From Monocercomonoides exilis (taxonomy: Eukaryota > Preaxostyla > Oxymonadida > Polymastigidae), in assembly GCA_001643675.2 (NCBI GenBank), contig LSRY02000008.1, positions 748,501-812,500 of the forward strand: a DNA stretch of 64,000 nucleotides. Reading direction: 5' to 3'. This document shows positions 31,130 to 43,491 of the stretch, piece after piece (position 1 is the stretch's first letter; the number at the start of each line of letters is the position of its first letter). A model generated the notes under the pieces. It saw only the letters and a list, made by a program, of their open reading frames with translations, made no database searches and was not told the origin of the DNA. The position numbers and the translations under genes were made by a program.

Positions 31130-33342
31130 ATGAATTTGAAAGCATGTGCTTTTTCATTTTGTTCTGAATTGGAAGGACGTTTCAAACTTATTCTTGGGAT
31201 TTTCGACAATTACCCCGTGGACAGAGAAAATTTGGAGTGGTTTGCGTTTTTGTCATTTTATTTTAATTGATATTTTTGTCAACTCGTTTGTTATTTCTGT
31301 TGCTATTTTCTGCATTTCTGGGGTGCTTAACAAACAACATACTTTTCACTTCATCAACACAGGCTTCAATCATTTGTTGGGCGTGTTCTTTCTGGCATCT
31401 TCAGCCTTGCAGGTACTCGGCATGCTGTGTCATCGGCCTCTTTGCAACCGATCGGATCAGAGGCGCCAGCGATCCCCATTGCATAGCGAGAAAGGCGGTT
31501 TATTAAGTCGTTGGGGAAGCAGCAGAAAACACACGCAGCCAACGATCCACGCTTTCCTGCACAAATTCCTGTAGAGTTACCACTCCCTTTTGCAGCATGC
31601 ACTCCTCCCCTTCCATCTGCACAGCCTCGCTCTGATTGCATGGGCAGCTCATTGATTGGGCAAGACAAGACGGACATTTCTCTTTCAGCAGCCAGAGATG
31701 GAACATCTGGCTCTGTTCAGATCCCGCAGATTCCTCTGTCTTCAAACAGATCGTCCTGTTCCTCTTCCTCACCTTCTTCGAATTCTTCTTCTCCCTCTTC
31801 TTCTCCCTCTTCTTCTTCTTCTTCTTCACATCCTCCTCCTTTTTCATTATTCTCTTCATCATCATCACCACCAACAATGCATTCTGCAGCTTCGCTGAAT
31901 GTGCATTTGAACTGCTTTCCTCTTCTGCAGTGGCGCATTCCGCTCTGCTTCAGATTTTCGTACAGCTTCAGCGCTCCGGCTGTACTGAACAGCGTGAATG
32001 AGGTGAATGGGCATCGAATGAGAAATGGCGGTGGAAGAGGGAAGGAGCTTCAAGGCACATTGTATTCATCTGCTCGCTTTATGATACTGCCAAGAAGCGA
32101 AGAGAGAGAAGTTCAAGTTCAAATGGAAGAGGCAAAGAAGGCGGATTTCAGGAGCAAGTTAAGCTCAGAGCAGAGGAAAGGAAGACAGCAGGAAGAGCCA
32201 AAGGCGAAGACGAAGAAGAAGGAGAAAGACGAGTTTTGCACATCACAAATTGATGCATTCGACACAAGGCTTCCACAGGCAGTAACAGAAAGGAGGAGGA
32301 GGGACAGGTGAAGAGAAGAAGGAGGTGATGATAAAGATGAACAACAGCAGGTGTATTGCTTGCTCGACAGCACACTCAAAACATCACAGCCTCCTCAGCA
32401 TTTGCTTCTCCTCCTTTTTCTCCCTTGCCACACACATAGTTGTCTTCCCCTTCTGTTCTTGTTGGAACTCCTCCAAAACCACTCTCTCCTTCATCTCCAG
32501 TCACATGTACCTCTTCACTCACGCAGAAGTCCTTCGACATGTCTTGCCCAAGCTCTGCGTCTTTATCGAACATGTCTTCTTCATTTTCTTCTTCTCTTTC
32601 TCCTTTTCATTTTATTTCTTTCTTCTCGCAGACACCGCTTGTGAATGTGCCAATCCCTTATGAGATTCTCAGGAAGAGCAGATTGGACAAGGCTGGTATG
32701 TTTGGGAGAAGCAGCGCGTCATTCATGAGGGATGTGCTGAGCTGCAGATGATGGTATTGAACCACACAGCTTATGTGGTTGGATTGAAAATTCTTGTGGG
32801 CAGTGAGAAGGAAGTGAAGGGAGAGAAGGTAGAGACAGAAGAAGACCCAGAAATGATGTCTTTCATGAAAGAGGATGAAAGCAACAAAAAGGAGGAATAA
32901 GCCTGTGAAGATTTTGACCATAATTTGATTTGACTTTCTGCCTGAATTCAGGACTCAAAGAAGGATTCAGCAGTTGATTATCGAAACGCCATCCACTTTC
33001 TCAACATATGCATCTGCAAGCACATCAAGTTCATTCTTTTCTTTATCATTTTCAACTTTATCATCATCATCATCTTCTTCTTCTTTTTCTTTCTGGAATT
33101 CGAAATCAACATCTTCCTCCTCCTCTTCTTTTTCCTCTTCCTCTTCCTCTTCTTCTTCATCCTCCTTTCATCACCTCATCGCTCACGCAGCGGCCAATGA
33201 ACTTAATGTGAAGGCAAATTAGTTTTAAGAGGAGATTAACAAGCAATCAGAGCTATCGAGGTTTGCAACGAGAAGAATTTCACAGAAAGTGCTGGAGAGA
33301 AATCAAGCAACTTCAGAGACATGTTCAAAAGGAGGATTTTGA
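31130..33342 (+). CDS. Multi-exon host gene, unknown function
   Basis: ATG at 31130: MNLKACAFSFCSELEG, NYPVDRENLEW. A 123-nt intron (31240-31362, ends CAACACAG) gives a phase-2 join to LQSFVGRVLSGIFSLAG. A TAG read as Gln precedes RERRFIKSLG. Exon 2 continues through a Ser/Pro-rich region to LNCFPLLQWRIPLCFRFSYS and a basic coiled stretch. A likely 89-nt intron (32282-32370) leads to exon 3 (TPLVNVPIPYEILRKSRLDK). Joins after 32.7 kb are unresolved. The last exon ends NVKAN-Q-F-Q-EEINKQSEL, where TAG and TAA both read as Gln, and stops at TGA 33340. The N-terminal EWLQSFVGRVL faintly recalls the entry of SMP lipid-transfer domains, but I would not assign it. Confidence 0.6.
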
Positions 33343-33861
33343 AGAAGCTGAGTTGAAATGTGAAAAATATGAGTTCGAATCAGTTTTATTCATTGATTAT
33401 AGATTTCCTCGTATTTCATTCAGTGTTTGATGAAGCAACTGAATCGAAAAGAAAGGACTGATATTTTGTTATGATATTTCAGTTGAAGTCAAAAATAATG
33501 TGAAGAAAACCAATATCTTTCATGATTTAAAAGTTATTTAATCTATTAATTGTAACAATCTTTTTAACAAACTTTTTCAATAAAGTTTTTCAAAGTATTC
33601 TTTATTTATTTGGATAGTTTAGTGAGTTGAGAAACTTGATATCTATCTTTAATAGTTTTATTTTTTTATTTTTCTCATTCTTTTTTCTTGATCAATAAAT
33701 ACATTTTTCGCTGAAAACATAAAAAGGTATGTTTTTTTAAATATGAACAAAACAAACAATGTTGTGATTATATAAGCCATGTTCTTCTCAAAAATCGATA
33801 TTTTATAGATGATCTTAAGTTCTACAATTATATTTATTATTTCATTTTTTGATCTTTTTTT
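33343..33861. other. AT-rich spacer upstream of the DIRS gag
   Basis: No supported gene. It should contain the left end of the DIRS element, but I could not find the expected inverted repeat of 38394-38421 here. Confidence 0.4.
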
Positions 33862-34506
33862 ATGATGTCAAAATAAACACCCATATTGGCGATCTCCTCA
33901 ACTACCTCAAAAACCTCATCATCAATCAGTTCATCTTGCACATCTCACTCACAAAAACAACCACGATTTGAAGCAGCCAAATTCTGCTTTGCGGAAAACT
34001 TGCAGAGTCCAGCATTTGCGTATCATGTTGATCAAGGAGGTCTATTTCAGACATTGCAAGATTTTGAATCCTTGTCTATCCCCACCTTCCTTCCATCTAC
34101 GATCCATACACATTCACAATTTCAAAGTTGGTTATCCTATGCTTTCGATGAAGGAACGTGCAACTCTGTGTCCTTATAGTCACCTGCTTTGAAAGCGATG
34201 TTGATGGCAACACGCAATTAAACAGAAAAAGCACAAAAAATCCAGTGAGATGCAATGATGCTTACAGTCGCAGCTCTCCGAGCTGCACGCCACATGCGCA
34301 TCCAAGCCAAATTCGGTTTCAAGGAAGCCAAAACACTTCAGGAAGAAAAGGATGATCCGTTACTGACAACAGATAAGCTGGAGAGGATAAAACCAATTTT
34401 GCAGGCCAGAACAGAGCGGAGACATGTGAGCGCTGTTTCACATTTGTCACAAAGAACAAGGAGAATTGGTTCATGGAGAACTAGATCAACAAGCTCGGGA
34501 ACTTGA
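33862..34506 (+). pseudogene. DIRS gag-like ORF
   Basis: ATG at 33862; TAA at codon 5, then Ser/Thr-rich start, then EAAKFCFAENLQSPAFAYHV, TAG and TAA as Gln (SVSL-Q-SPALKAM, ATRN-Q-TEKAQ). An in-frame TGA at 34246 is followed by good sequence in the same frame (MMLTVAALRAARHMRIQAKF). Assigned as gag by position before RT only. Confidence 0.5.
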
Positions 34507-36515
34507 AGATCAACACGTTCAGCCTCAAGAAGCAATTTTTTTCGGAGAAAGTTGGTGTCCGCACCCAAGCCTTTGCAGAGGAATGGAAGAAGATCGGAGT
34601 GTCAAACTGGATATCAGACGGGTTAAGACCGTTTTGGATGGGGAGAGCTGCAAGAGACAAGTTGAACCAGGAAAAGAAGAAAGGCAGAATCTTCCTGTGC
34701 TGCAGAGAGGAGAAAGAGGCTTGTTTAGAATGAATTCAAGAAGGACTCAAGACAGACATTTAAATGCAGTTAGAAGAAGGAGATGTCTGTTGCTTTAACA
34801 ACAAATTTTTCTGCTCGAAGAAGACAGGGATATTCCGTTTGATCCTCGATTGCTGTCCACTCAATGCCGCACTGAAAAATATGCATTTCAAAATGGAAGA
34901 CCATTGCACTGTGGAGAGGTTGATCCGGAAGGAAGATTTCACAACCTTGCTTGATATTTCTCAGGCTTATTTCCTGATTCAAATTCACAAGGATTTCACC
35001 TCATTCGTTGCATTCAAGTTCGACAAAAGATACTACGGGTTCAAGAGCATGCCCTTCGGATTCAAAGACGCACCGCGAATTTTCACAAAAGTCATGAGAA
35101 AAGTTTCGCAAGAAATCCGAAGAAGATGGAAGGCGAGGTGAATTTTATCCTTGGACGATGTCCTATTACTGGATTTAGATCAAGTCAAGCTGAAGACTGC
35201 AACTCAAGAAATTGTCGAGTGGTTTCAAAAGGAGGGGCTAATCATCAACACTGTGAAGAGCGAGTTTAGTCCCAAGAAGAACTTCAATTATTTCGGATGG
35301 ATATGGAAAACGAGTTGTATGATTGTCTCAGTGGAACAGCAGAGACGCAGGGAACTGAGGAAAGAGTGTATAAAATGGATGAAGAGAGTGAGGAAGAACA
35401 GCTTTGCAAAGACGAGAGACTTCGCTTCATTCATAGGTCAGCTCAGCACTGCATAGTTCGCGTAAAAAAACTCCTCTTTATTCATGAACAAAATGTACCA
35501 TTTATTGAACAAGGAGGTCAAGAAAGATGGTTGGGAAGGAGCGGTTTTCTTGAACAACAGCATAAAAAGACAATTGGACTTCTGAATTCAAAGGCTCAAG
35601 GAGAATTTCATCAGAGAACTGGTGGACTTCTCGAAGCCCGACGCCATATTAACGACAGATGCTTCCCCTTGGGCTTGCGGAGCAACCTTGGCAGTTGGAG
35701 GAGAGAGATTTAACTTTCACAAACAGTTCAGCAACATCACAAGGCTCCAAACATCCAATTTCAAGGAGTTCCTTGCAGTTTTATTGGCTCTCAACAATTT
35801 TTCATTACAAATCACTCGCAACCATGTGTGCAAGATCCTTCTCCGGTCCGACAACACCAGTGTAGTATTCAACATCAACAGGTGGGGTGCGGGAACCAAC
35901 CTCCTGCAGTTATTGAGAAAGATCAAGGCCACATGTCAGTCGATGAAATTGACGATGACAGCAATCCACATTCCAGGGGAGAAAAACACAACCGCAGACG
36001 CATTGTCCAGGTTGGAGGCCGCAGGAGATTATATGATAAGGAGTCAATGTCTGAAGGAAGCGGAGAGGGCTCTCGGAGTGACAGCAGAGATAGACGGCTT
36101 CGCAAACGAAGGAAACAGGAGGAAGGAGATATAGTATGGTCCAGGAAGTCCGTTCGCTCAAGATGGTCTCATCGCAGATTGTACAATAAACACAACGCCC
36201 ATTCCTCCCCCGATTCAGTTGATTCTTCCGAGTCTCAAGAAAACAAAAGCAGAGAAAGCGAATGCGATTATTCTATTTCAGGCATGGAAGAATTAGAAAT
36301 GCAGCAACTTACTGGAAGAGATGATACCTCAATATCACATTTGGAGCTCCTCGAAAACGGTTTTCATCCCTGGAGCAAATTTGATGAGAGCCAGTTCATC
36401 ACTGCCTCCCAGTGGATACATGGTAGTGACACTTTCCTGTGAAGAAAAGAGAGAGAAGAACGGTGGTGTGAAAGCCTTAGGCTCTGCGGAGTCCCAGATA
36501 GGATCATTTTCGTGA
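34380..36515 (+). pseudogene. DIRS reverse transcriptase-RNase H
   Basis: Zinc-knuckle-like CERCFTFVTKNK near the start, then WKKIGVSNWISDGL. RT motifs follow: FRLILDCCPLN, LLDISQAYFLIQIH, YYGFKSMPFGFKDAPRIF, SLDDVLLL (normally YLDD). RNase H: LTTDASPWACGATL, FKEFLAVLLAL, LRSDNTSVVFNINRW, TTADALSR, and then the DIRS-specific ALGVTAEIDGFANEGN extension and MRASSSLPPSGYMVV. TAG/TAA inside (EI-Q-YGPGSP, WKN-Q-KCSNL, GQLSTA-Q-FA-Q) read well as Gln. TGA at about 34731, 35140 and 35601 break the frame. RNA-templated replication is the known role; this copy is inactive. It overlaps gag in another frame. Confidence 0.75.
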
Positions 36516-36559
36516 TGAATGAGAGCATGTCCAAGATCACATGAACACCATACTCCATT

Positions 36560-37400
36560 GGTTTTGCTCACGTTTGCAGAGAATGGGAAGAGTTGAAACT
36601 GAGGCAATTCCAGAAATATTTCGATTAATGGTCATTGAATTCGACTTATTGCCTTTTCTCCTTGAGAGACTAAGTTGGAAAATATTCCTGCCTGTGTGCT
36701 TCAAGGTCAGCGATTTCACTCTTTTCCAAGAAGATATATGGTAAGAACTTGAGAAAGGTGAGTTAAATTAGTACAATATTCCGATTGTTTTAATTTTCTC
36801 AAACCCATAGAAAGTCGTACACAAAGAAGTGGAGCCCAGACATTGTGCTGTTCTATTATTAAAACCACTGAATGAACGAATATCTTACCTTTTTTGAACT
36901 CACGGTGAAGTATGTTTTGTTAGTGATGCTGTTCACCCCCTGTGGATTTCATGAGCTCGAGCAGAAATCAATGACCAGCTTTTTATTTTGAAATAACGCA
37001 ATCTGTTTGTTTGCAATATTCAAGACTTCCAGATCCAGTGAAAACATCACAGTTCCATTCCTCGAGGAGCGGAACAAGTGAATATTCCAAACAACAGCCA
37101 CTAGCGCCTTTAAGGATTGAGTAAAAGCAACACACGAAATAAGAAATACGTTCCTCCTCAATACTTCGCACCAAACACAACTAACCTCAAAGTTAATAAC
37201 AACGCTTCCTTGAATGGGAATGCTAAAAGCTAAGGTAACTGAGGAAAAACGACCATTCACATAAAAGCACACATCGATATCCAAACTATTGTCAAGTGAG
37301 ATCCCGGAGGATCTTATCGCAAAGCAAGTGTGCTCATCAATAACTACTCATACTCCGTCCAGATCATGCTATAAATCGAACCTGGCAAACCGAATGGCCC
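36560..37400 (+). pseudogene. DIRS tyrosine recombinase
   Basis: The N-terminal core-binding part is clear: REWEELKLRQFQKYFD, then ASRSAISLFSKKIYGKNLRK with the SAIS helix typical of DIRS integrases. A 53-nt intron-like gap (GTGAGT...CCATAG) may follow. The catalytic part has YTKKWSPDIVLFYY, FFELTVKYVLLVMLFTPCG and, after several TGA, KLITTLP and KHTSISKLLSSE, where the HxxR region should be. Arg and Tyr catalytic residues are not recognisable. Known role: integration of the circular cDNA. Confidence 0.5.
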
Positions 37401-38393
37401 GCGTGCTCCTTGCCCCAGAGGAAAATAGTTCACGATGGGAAGAAGACACAATTATTGAGATAATCTATTTTTCCAAGCAAATAAATAGAATTTCATTTTC
37501 AACGACACAGAGAACAACTACCATAATGTTTGGTCTACCACCAATTTATCTATCAAATCTCTCGAATATATCAACAATACCATTCACCTTCATAAGCACT
37601 GCCTTCAATTCCTCCTCCACAACAAACGATCCTCGTGACTAAGACAGTTCAAACAGTTATATTTCCTTCGAGCGTTGAAGAACCAGAGGATAAGGAGACT
37701 GGAGAGAAGAAAGAATTAGGATCAGAGAAGACCGAAAAAGGATCCGAGACTCAGTGGACAATTAAATGCATCAAGACAAACAAAAACAATGATTTGCCTA
37801 ATAACGAACACTCTTTTAATAAAGAGGTGTTGAATATAACAGTTTTTCGTTCAGAATATAAATTTTATGAACTTTGATTTCGGGAGAAAAATATATCAAC
37901 AACGCCTCTTTTCCCCACAAAAGCGTAGCTCATCCCACAGCTTCATGCTTCTTGTTTTCGAGAAATAAAACCTCACAAAACTGATAATGTCAAATAATTC
38001 CCTCGATATTTAAGCTTGGACCTTCTAATCACAATTAATAACCAGGAATAACGCATGAGATAAAAGAGGAAATAGAATGACGAAGAGAAAAATTGAGTCA
38101 ATATGGCACAGATATGATTGGAGAAATATACAAGCCAAACCAAAGACGAAGCCGCACCAGAATAATACAAATAACATATGCAGTTAGCCATATCGAGAAC
38201 AGATGCTGATAGCCGCGTGCGATTTCCAATGCCTAAATCGAGCGCCATTCACCAAATGCCAAAACAACGTCCCAAGCCAAGCCTGAGGCTATTACCGAGT
38301 GCAACAACGCCTCAGTATACCATTAGGCAAATTGCAAGATTATCGTTTTATAATTATAACTCTTCATCCATTGGAACACATCACTTTTGTATG
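37401..38393. repeat. DIRS 3' non-coding region with internal repeat
   Basis: CACTCTTTTAATAAAGAGG at 37809 matches the sequence just outside the terminal repeat at 38416 (CACTCTCTTAACAAAGAGG). This is the expected position of a DIRS internal complementary region. Open frames here are not convincing. Confidence 0.4.
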
Positions 38394-38421
38394 GGCTGAG
38401 CCCATAATGCAGAGCTCACTC
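38394..38421 (-). repeat. DIRS right terminal repeat
   Basis: 28 bp exactly inverted relative to 28930-28957. Confidence 0.65.
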
Positions 38422-38739
38422 TCTTAACAAAGAGGTGTAGTAGATAGATTTTTCTCAGCGAATTATTTTGAATCCCGCATTTCGATAAATACAGAGTTAT
38501 TTGGAATTTAAGAAAAATAATATCAACTGAATAAATGCATCTATATGCATTACCTGTTTTTTAATGGGGGTATATGAGGGAGTTAAAAGCCTCCCGTTGA
38601 ATTTTAATCGATAACAGATTGATTCGAATGAATTAAATTCAATAAAAATATGCATTTCATGTACAAAAAACTTAATTTCAATGAAAATTGATATTAACTT
38701 CTATAAATTAAATAAATTGGCTTAATGATCATAACACAA

Positions 38740-40362
38740 AAAATAAAAAAGGAAAAAGGAAGTTGCAAGGAAATCTACTGAGGGTCAGCTGAAGCTGCGT
38801 GAGGCTATGCTATCATTCAAATATCGGCAATTTCGGAATCCTCTGGAGCGAATGGCGCATATTGTTAACGATGGGGCTGTGCGTATGGTGGATGCATACA
38901 ACAGCAAAAAATAAAGCAAAATTCGTATCAAGCGTGCGGTGAAGGCTGTTAGGCAAGGAAGATTGGTTTCAAAAATTATTAGTCCAGCAATTGTCGATGA
39001 AGAAAAAGAGCAAACAGTGCTGGTTGAAATAAAATTCGAATCACTGTCTGGAGCTAGCCTAATTATCAAAAAAATGCGTGAACTGGTTTGTATAAATATC
39101 CTTTGAAATGCATTAATTAATAAGAATAAGATCGAAAATGTTATTAATGATTTGAAGCCAGAAAACACTCCAGATGTAATAGTTTCTTCATCAGTTGCCT
39201 ACGATTTCATCAAGATACCCCTATCTGAAGACTTCAAAGTGAAAATTGTTGATGCAAACAGACTTGCGGTATCATGCCAACAAGTTCAAAAGCCCAGGGA
39301 TGATATGCTCAATGGATTACATCAGAACAACAGTTACAACAACGCACTGATTTTCAACGTGGACGAGTCTTCACTCAGAGTTCCCGATAGCTCCAATCGG
39401 AATGTTGTTCATCCGGCAAGTGCAAAACCATGTTTCGCTAAATCTGCTGCGCGAATGTCGAATTCTACACTGATTGCGGTGGTCGCAGCTGATGGACAAT
39501 CAGTTCCTCCACTTATTTTGTTGCCGAATCTCAAACTCCCTGATGACCTGAAGCCTCTTCAGTCTTCAAATCATGAGATTTGGGAGAACAAATGCAGATG
39601 GATTGAATCTTCGAAGTGAAGGAAGAAGACATTGACAATTCTTCTCCATTCGATCAAAGAAAGAAGACATTGCATGTTATTGAACGAATTATACTGCTTG
39701 CTTTTGATCGACTCCCACATTTCTCGAGCAGATCCAACAATCTGGCTAGAGTTCAAAAAAGAAAATGTGGATGTTGTGACATTCGTCCCTCGCAGCACAC
39801 ACATCTTCCGTCCAACGGACCGAGGCGTATTTGCTGTTTTGAAGTCTAAGATGAGTTTACAGTGCGAAGCACCTTCGTCATTGTCTTCAGCAGCAAAGAG
39901 AACAGCTCCAGTGGAAGCTTCAAAACAATCAATTCATTCTGAGTTATCACCTTCACCTTTTTGAAGAGCTTTCAAAAGCATCAGTATGCTCAAGGACTCA
40001 TCTGGGCCAGTTCTGATGAAGCTTCCTCTATCATCGACTTATTTTCTTCCTTCACATAAAATTCGATTTGACTTTAACGGCGAAGAAATAACAGAAGAAA
40101 AGGTACTAAAAGAGTGAGATGATTATTTGAAAAAGAAAAGCGAAATGGAAAATGAAAAAGAAAACATTTCTGATGAAGAAAATGATGACACAATGAATTT
40201 CACAAAAAAGCTGAAAAGAAAATTCAAAACACTTCTAAATGAGAACGACGTTGAGAAAGAATCATCTTATGAAATTGAAAGAGGAACGGAAAAAAGAATA
40301 ATTTTTAACAATTTTGATTCGAGTTTTGTAATTTATTTTTCGTATGTTTATTTGCATTATTA
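38740..40362 (+). pseudogene. pogo-like (DDE_1) transposase copy 1, degenerate
   Basis: Recognisable from LREAMLSFKYRQFRNPLERM; a conserved intron after MREL (39087-39132); catalytic block FNVDESSLRVPDSS; the LLIDSHISRADPTIW block; and PTDRGVFAVLK, where the usual QPLD has become RPTD. TAA at 38912 sits where copies 2 and 4 have sense codons. In-frame TGA at 39617 and 39961 and a disordered start show it is dead. The acidic/Lys-rich tail continues to about 40362 (MENEKENISDEEND). Confidence 0.7.
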
Positions 40363-41559
40363 ATCATTAAATGTTAATAACTAATTTTAATTTTCATTTA
40401 ATATTAGAATATATTTTAACTTTCTATTATTTGTTATCCCTTGTGGTTGAAATTGAATTAATGAAACTTTCATATTTTTTAGCTCATTTCATTGAAACCT
40501 TGGCATATCACAACATTAAGTTCTATTCAGTCACTCGTTTTTTTAAGATTTTTTGTGATAAAAAAATTTAAAAAAATATTATTAAACATGCAAGGGATGA
40601 ATTTTTCATTCTTGCTTTTCTTATTTTTCAACGAAAAAAATAAAAATTTCAAAAAATTATAGCTATGACCAAATTGATTTCGAAAAATTTTAATAGAAAA
40701 TTTAACGATATTGTGGAAAAATAACAGATTATTTCGAATTGAATAATAAAAGAAACCTAACAATCCAAAACTTGTTGATTTAACATATTTGAAGTTTATT
40801 TTTGTTTGTGTAATTATTTATTTGGAGAATAAAAATTTGTGAAAATGAACTTGTAGGGTTTTGTTCTGCTTTGGGGTTATCTCTCGATTTAGTGAATTAG
40901 GTTTTTTGTTTGTGTTTTATTTTTGTTCATTGTTTTTCACAAATATGTCGAAATATTTTTGAAAAATTGCTTTCGTTTAATTCACAAAAAAATAAAAATT
41001 TCATATTTCAATCAAATTTCTGTTCACACTCACCAAATATCATTGTCTTGAAAACAATATCTTGACTATGTTTTTATTTCCAATTTTGTGAAGTTTCATA
41101 AGTGGGAACAGAAATTTTATCGAAATATGAAATTTGTGCAATATTTGAAAATTAAACAAAAAAAACTTTTCAAAAAAATTTGGACATATGGTTAGGGTTT
41201 GCATCAAAAAATCATTTTTTCGCGCGTCAAAAGCGTGTGTTTCAATTATTGTTCAAGATGAAATGATAAATTATTAAATATTAAAATAAATTTATAACTT
41301 TAAAACTTTCTTTTAAATTAATATAAAAAGATAAATTATGAATTCCTTTCAAATTTTAACAATTCTTTTGATAAGTAGATTTCAATCAAAACTTATAGAA
41401 ATCAACACAAATCATATCAATTCTTTCTCCTTTCAGTCTGTTTCAATCTTTCTTCATCCTTAAAAGGCTCAGTCTGAAACACAACCAGATGAATGAATCC
41501 AAACTCCTTCAATTAAACTGCAAGAGTAAATAGCAAAAGTAATTGATTGCTTTCATGTT
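40363..41559. other. AT-rich spacer with one MITE
   Basis: No supported gene. Contains the family-B hairpin at 40943-41190. Confidence 0.4.
40943..41190. mobile_element. MITE family B copy
   Basis: About 248 bp hairpin. Left end ATATGTCGAAATATTTTTGA mirrors the right end CAAAAAAATTTGGACATAT, with the internal paired block TTTCATATTTCAATCAAATT / TTTATCGAAATATGAAATTT seen in the other family-B copies. Confidence 0.6.
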
Positions 41560-42762
41560 GAAGCTTGATTCACGATAAATGTGTTACATTCAATATTTCA
41601 AGTGAGAAAGAGAAGGAGATGCTCTGTTTTCGCTTCCATATAGATTATTCTAAAAATGCTCCTCTTCATTAAAAATCCCTTTTCTGTTGAATACCCAGAC
41701 ATGCATCATGAACAGTACAGTAATTGCGCATTCCTTCAAAATAGCTTTTTAATTTGCAGCAGATGTGACTGAAAAGTATTCAAAAAGTGGAGGAAGACAT
41801 CCATTTGAAGAGAGAGGTGAAAATTGCGAGTGATGAAAGAAATATTGGTTGAGGCAGATAATGATGCATTATGCATGTTTTTTTATCTGTAGAATTGTGA
41901 TATGTTTGCATGTTCTATGTTTGCTTGAAAGATTGAGCGGATGAAAGAAGATGAAGGGCGTTGTCGCAATGCAGATAAATGTGCAGAAGATGAGGTATAT
42001 GAAGCAGAAGTCGTTCTGAAATATGTGTTGAAGAGCAGTTCTTTCTATTTGAAAAAGATATCCAGCTGTTGTCTGTGACGTAGTCGCTGAATAAGCGAGA
42101 AATATCGATATATTTCATAAATCGAGCAATTCAAATTTGTAAGGTTCATCTTTCACTTTCTCTCATTTTTTATAAGTCTCATTGCCTTCAAACAAAAGTG
42201 GATCTCCTGGCATTTTCTTCAGAAAAGTGTATCCACTGTGTTGTTTTTATTTTCTCTCTCTTTGTCTTCCAACTCTTCATTCCTTCCATATAAAAGATGC
42301 AATTGTGAATTTTTCAGAAATGATTCTGTTGTCACATTTCTGTTTCATTTCCTTCTTCGAATCTTCTTCATCAAAAAATGAGTTCGATGTTGTTTAAATG
42401 ATGGATAAGTGAGAAGCTTCATGAAATGCATGCTTCTTCCTCACACACTTTTGCAACGAAATATCACATATTTATGTTGTTTAGCACAAAAAGATAACGA
42501 CCAGATAATCTTCATTTCATCTCTGCGTTTTTATTCTCCTCTCCAAGTGAACAGAGTGTGTTTGTATTTCACAGAAAAATACTTTCATCGAATCCCGCTG
42601 TATCTCATAAATGAGCCTTTTGCATCCATGTGATTCGCAATACTCATTTCCTGCGCACAAGAAGGAGATGGTTGAAAATGATTGCGTTTCATCTGAAGAA
42701 GAAATTACTGTGAATGTATTTTTTTTGTTTGTATGGCTGAATATTTTGTTATTTTTCAACAT
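41560..42762 (-). CDS. Hypothetical host gene with one in-frame TGA
   Basis: Coherent minus-strand coding across the region. Segment 1 from ATG 42762 (HGCKRLIYEIQRDSMKVFF) reaches TGA at 42517 and then continues in the same frame through NEDYLVVIFLC-Q-TT-Q-ICD and CVRKKHAFHEASHLSII-Q to KFTIASFIWK. Segment 2 starts at ATG 42118 (MKYIDISRLFSDYVTDNSWI) and runs to TGA 41780. A further segment follows another likely intron (TTTTCAG) to about 41560. TAA/TAG read naturally as Gln. The TGA at 42517 is either an unseen intron, a mutation or an assembly error. No domain recognised. Confidence 0.45.
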
Positions 42763-43491
42763 AAATCATCATCATTGTTGTCTTAACAATCGATTCATTG
42801 GTTTCTTCATATCTTTTGTATAGTTCCTGCTTTTTTTGTTCTATTTCTTTAAATGCTCCATTCGAAAGGAATTGAACTGTAAAGTTAAAAGAAGTTGCTT
42901 TAAGCATTGTATTTCTTCCACTCATTGCTAGATAGCGATTGGTTCAGAATGGAAACACATTGATAATTTTTCTTCGCTCAAATGTAACGTAAGTTGATGT
43001 GCGAGTATTCTTTATAAGAAGAAGAAAAAGTGCATGAGGAGGAGAAGGAGGAAGAGAAACAGAAAAATAGTTGTATTCGTTGCCTTCTTTGCTTATTCGT
43101 CCACTGAGATTGGTTCTTGTTAAGAAATGGGTGATTATTTCTGAAACACGATATTTTCTATCAAAATTTTCGGTTTAAGTTTTTGTTGTGATTATTCATA
43201 AATGATCCCTGAAAAGTGATAGAGCTGTTATGTGACGCCTCTTCTATTTTTTCAAATCAAACTTTGGCTTTTGAAACGATATGAAAACATTCAAATTTTG
43301 CTTGAAATTATTAAGCAAATGACAATGAAATTTCATTAAAACAAACACCCCTATAAAAGTTATGCATACATAAATAATCACCCAAAAGGAATAAATTCTG
43401 TCTCTTCGAATTTAATATTCTTATGCATGTTGAGAACCAGACATCTTTCAATGAATGATGACAGGTCTCTCAGAATCATTTCATTTTTTTT
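42763..43491. other. Intergenic, contains MITE
   Basis: AT-rich; a family-A MITE occupies 43128-43384. Plus-strand frames at 42.4-42.9 kb are antisense to the better-supported minus-strand gene. Confidence 0.4.
43128..43384. mobile_element. MITE family A, complete copy
   Basis: 257 bp. Ends TGGGTGATTATTTCTGAAAC and, inverted, TGGGTGATTATTTATGTATG; subterminal GGGGTGTTTG block on the right arm. Confidence 0.7.

Larger units (their letters stand above)
33862..38421 (+). mobile_element. DIRS-type tyrosine-recombinase retrotransposon, decayed
   Basis: Three blocks in DIRS order on the plus strand: gag-like, RT-RNase H, tyrosine recombinase, then a terminal repeat (38394-38421). A short sequence at 37809-37831 resembles the outer side of that terminal repeat, as expected for an internal complementary region. 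Every coding block is broken by in-frame TGA while TAA/TAG fit as Gln. The left end was not found. Confidence 0.7.

Noticed and set aside
42182-42823. Plus-strand ORFs with hydrophobic stretches (71-74 codons)
   Set aside because: The minus strand over the same bases reads as longer coherent protein with charged and acidic segments.
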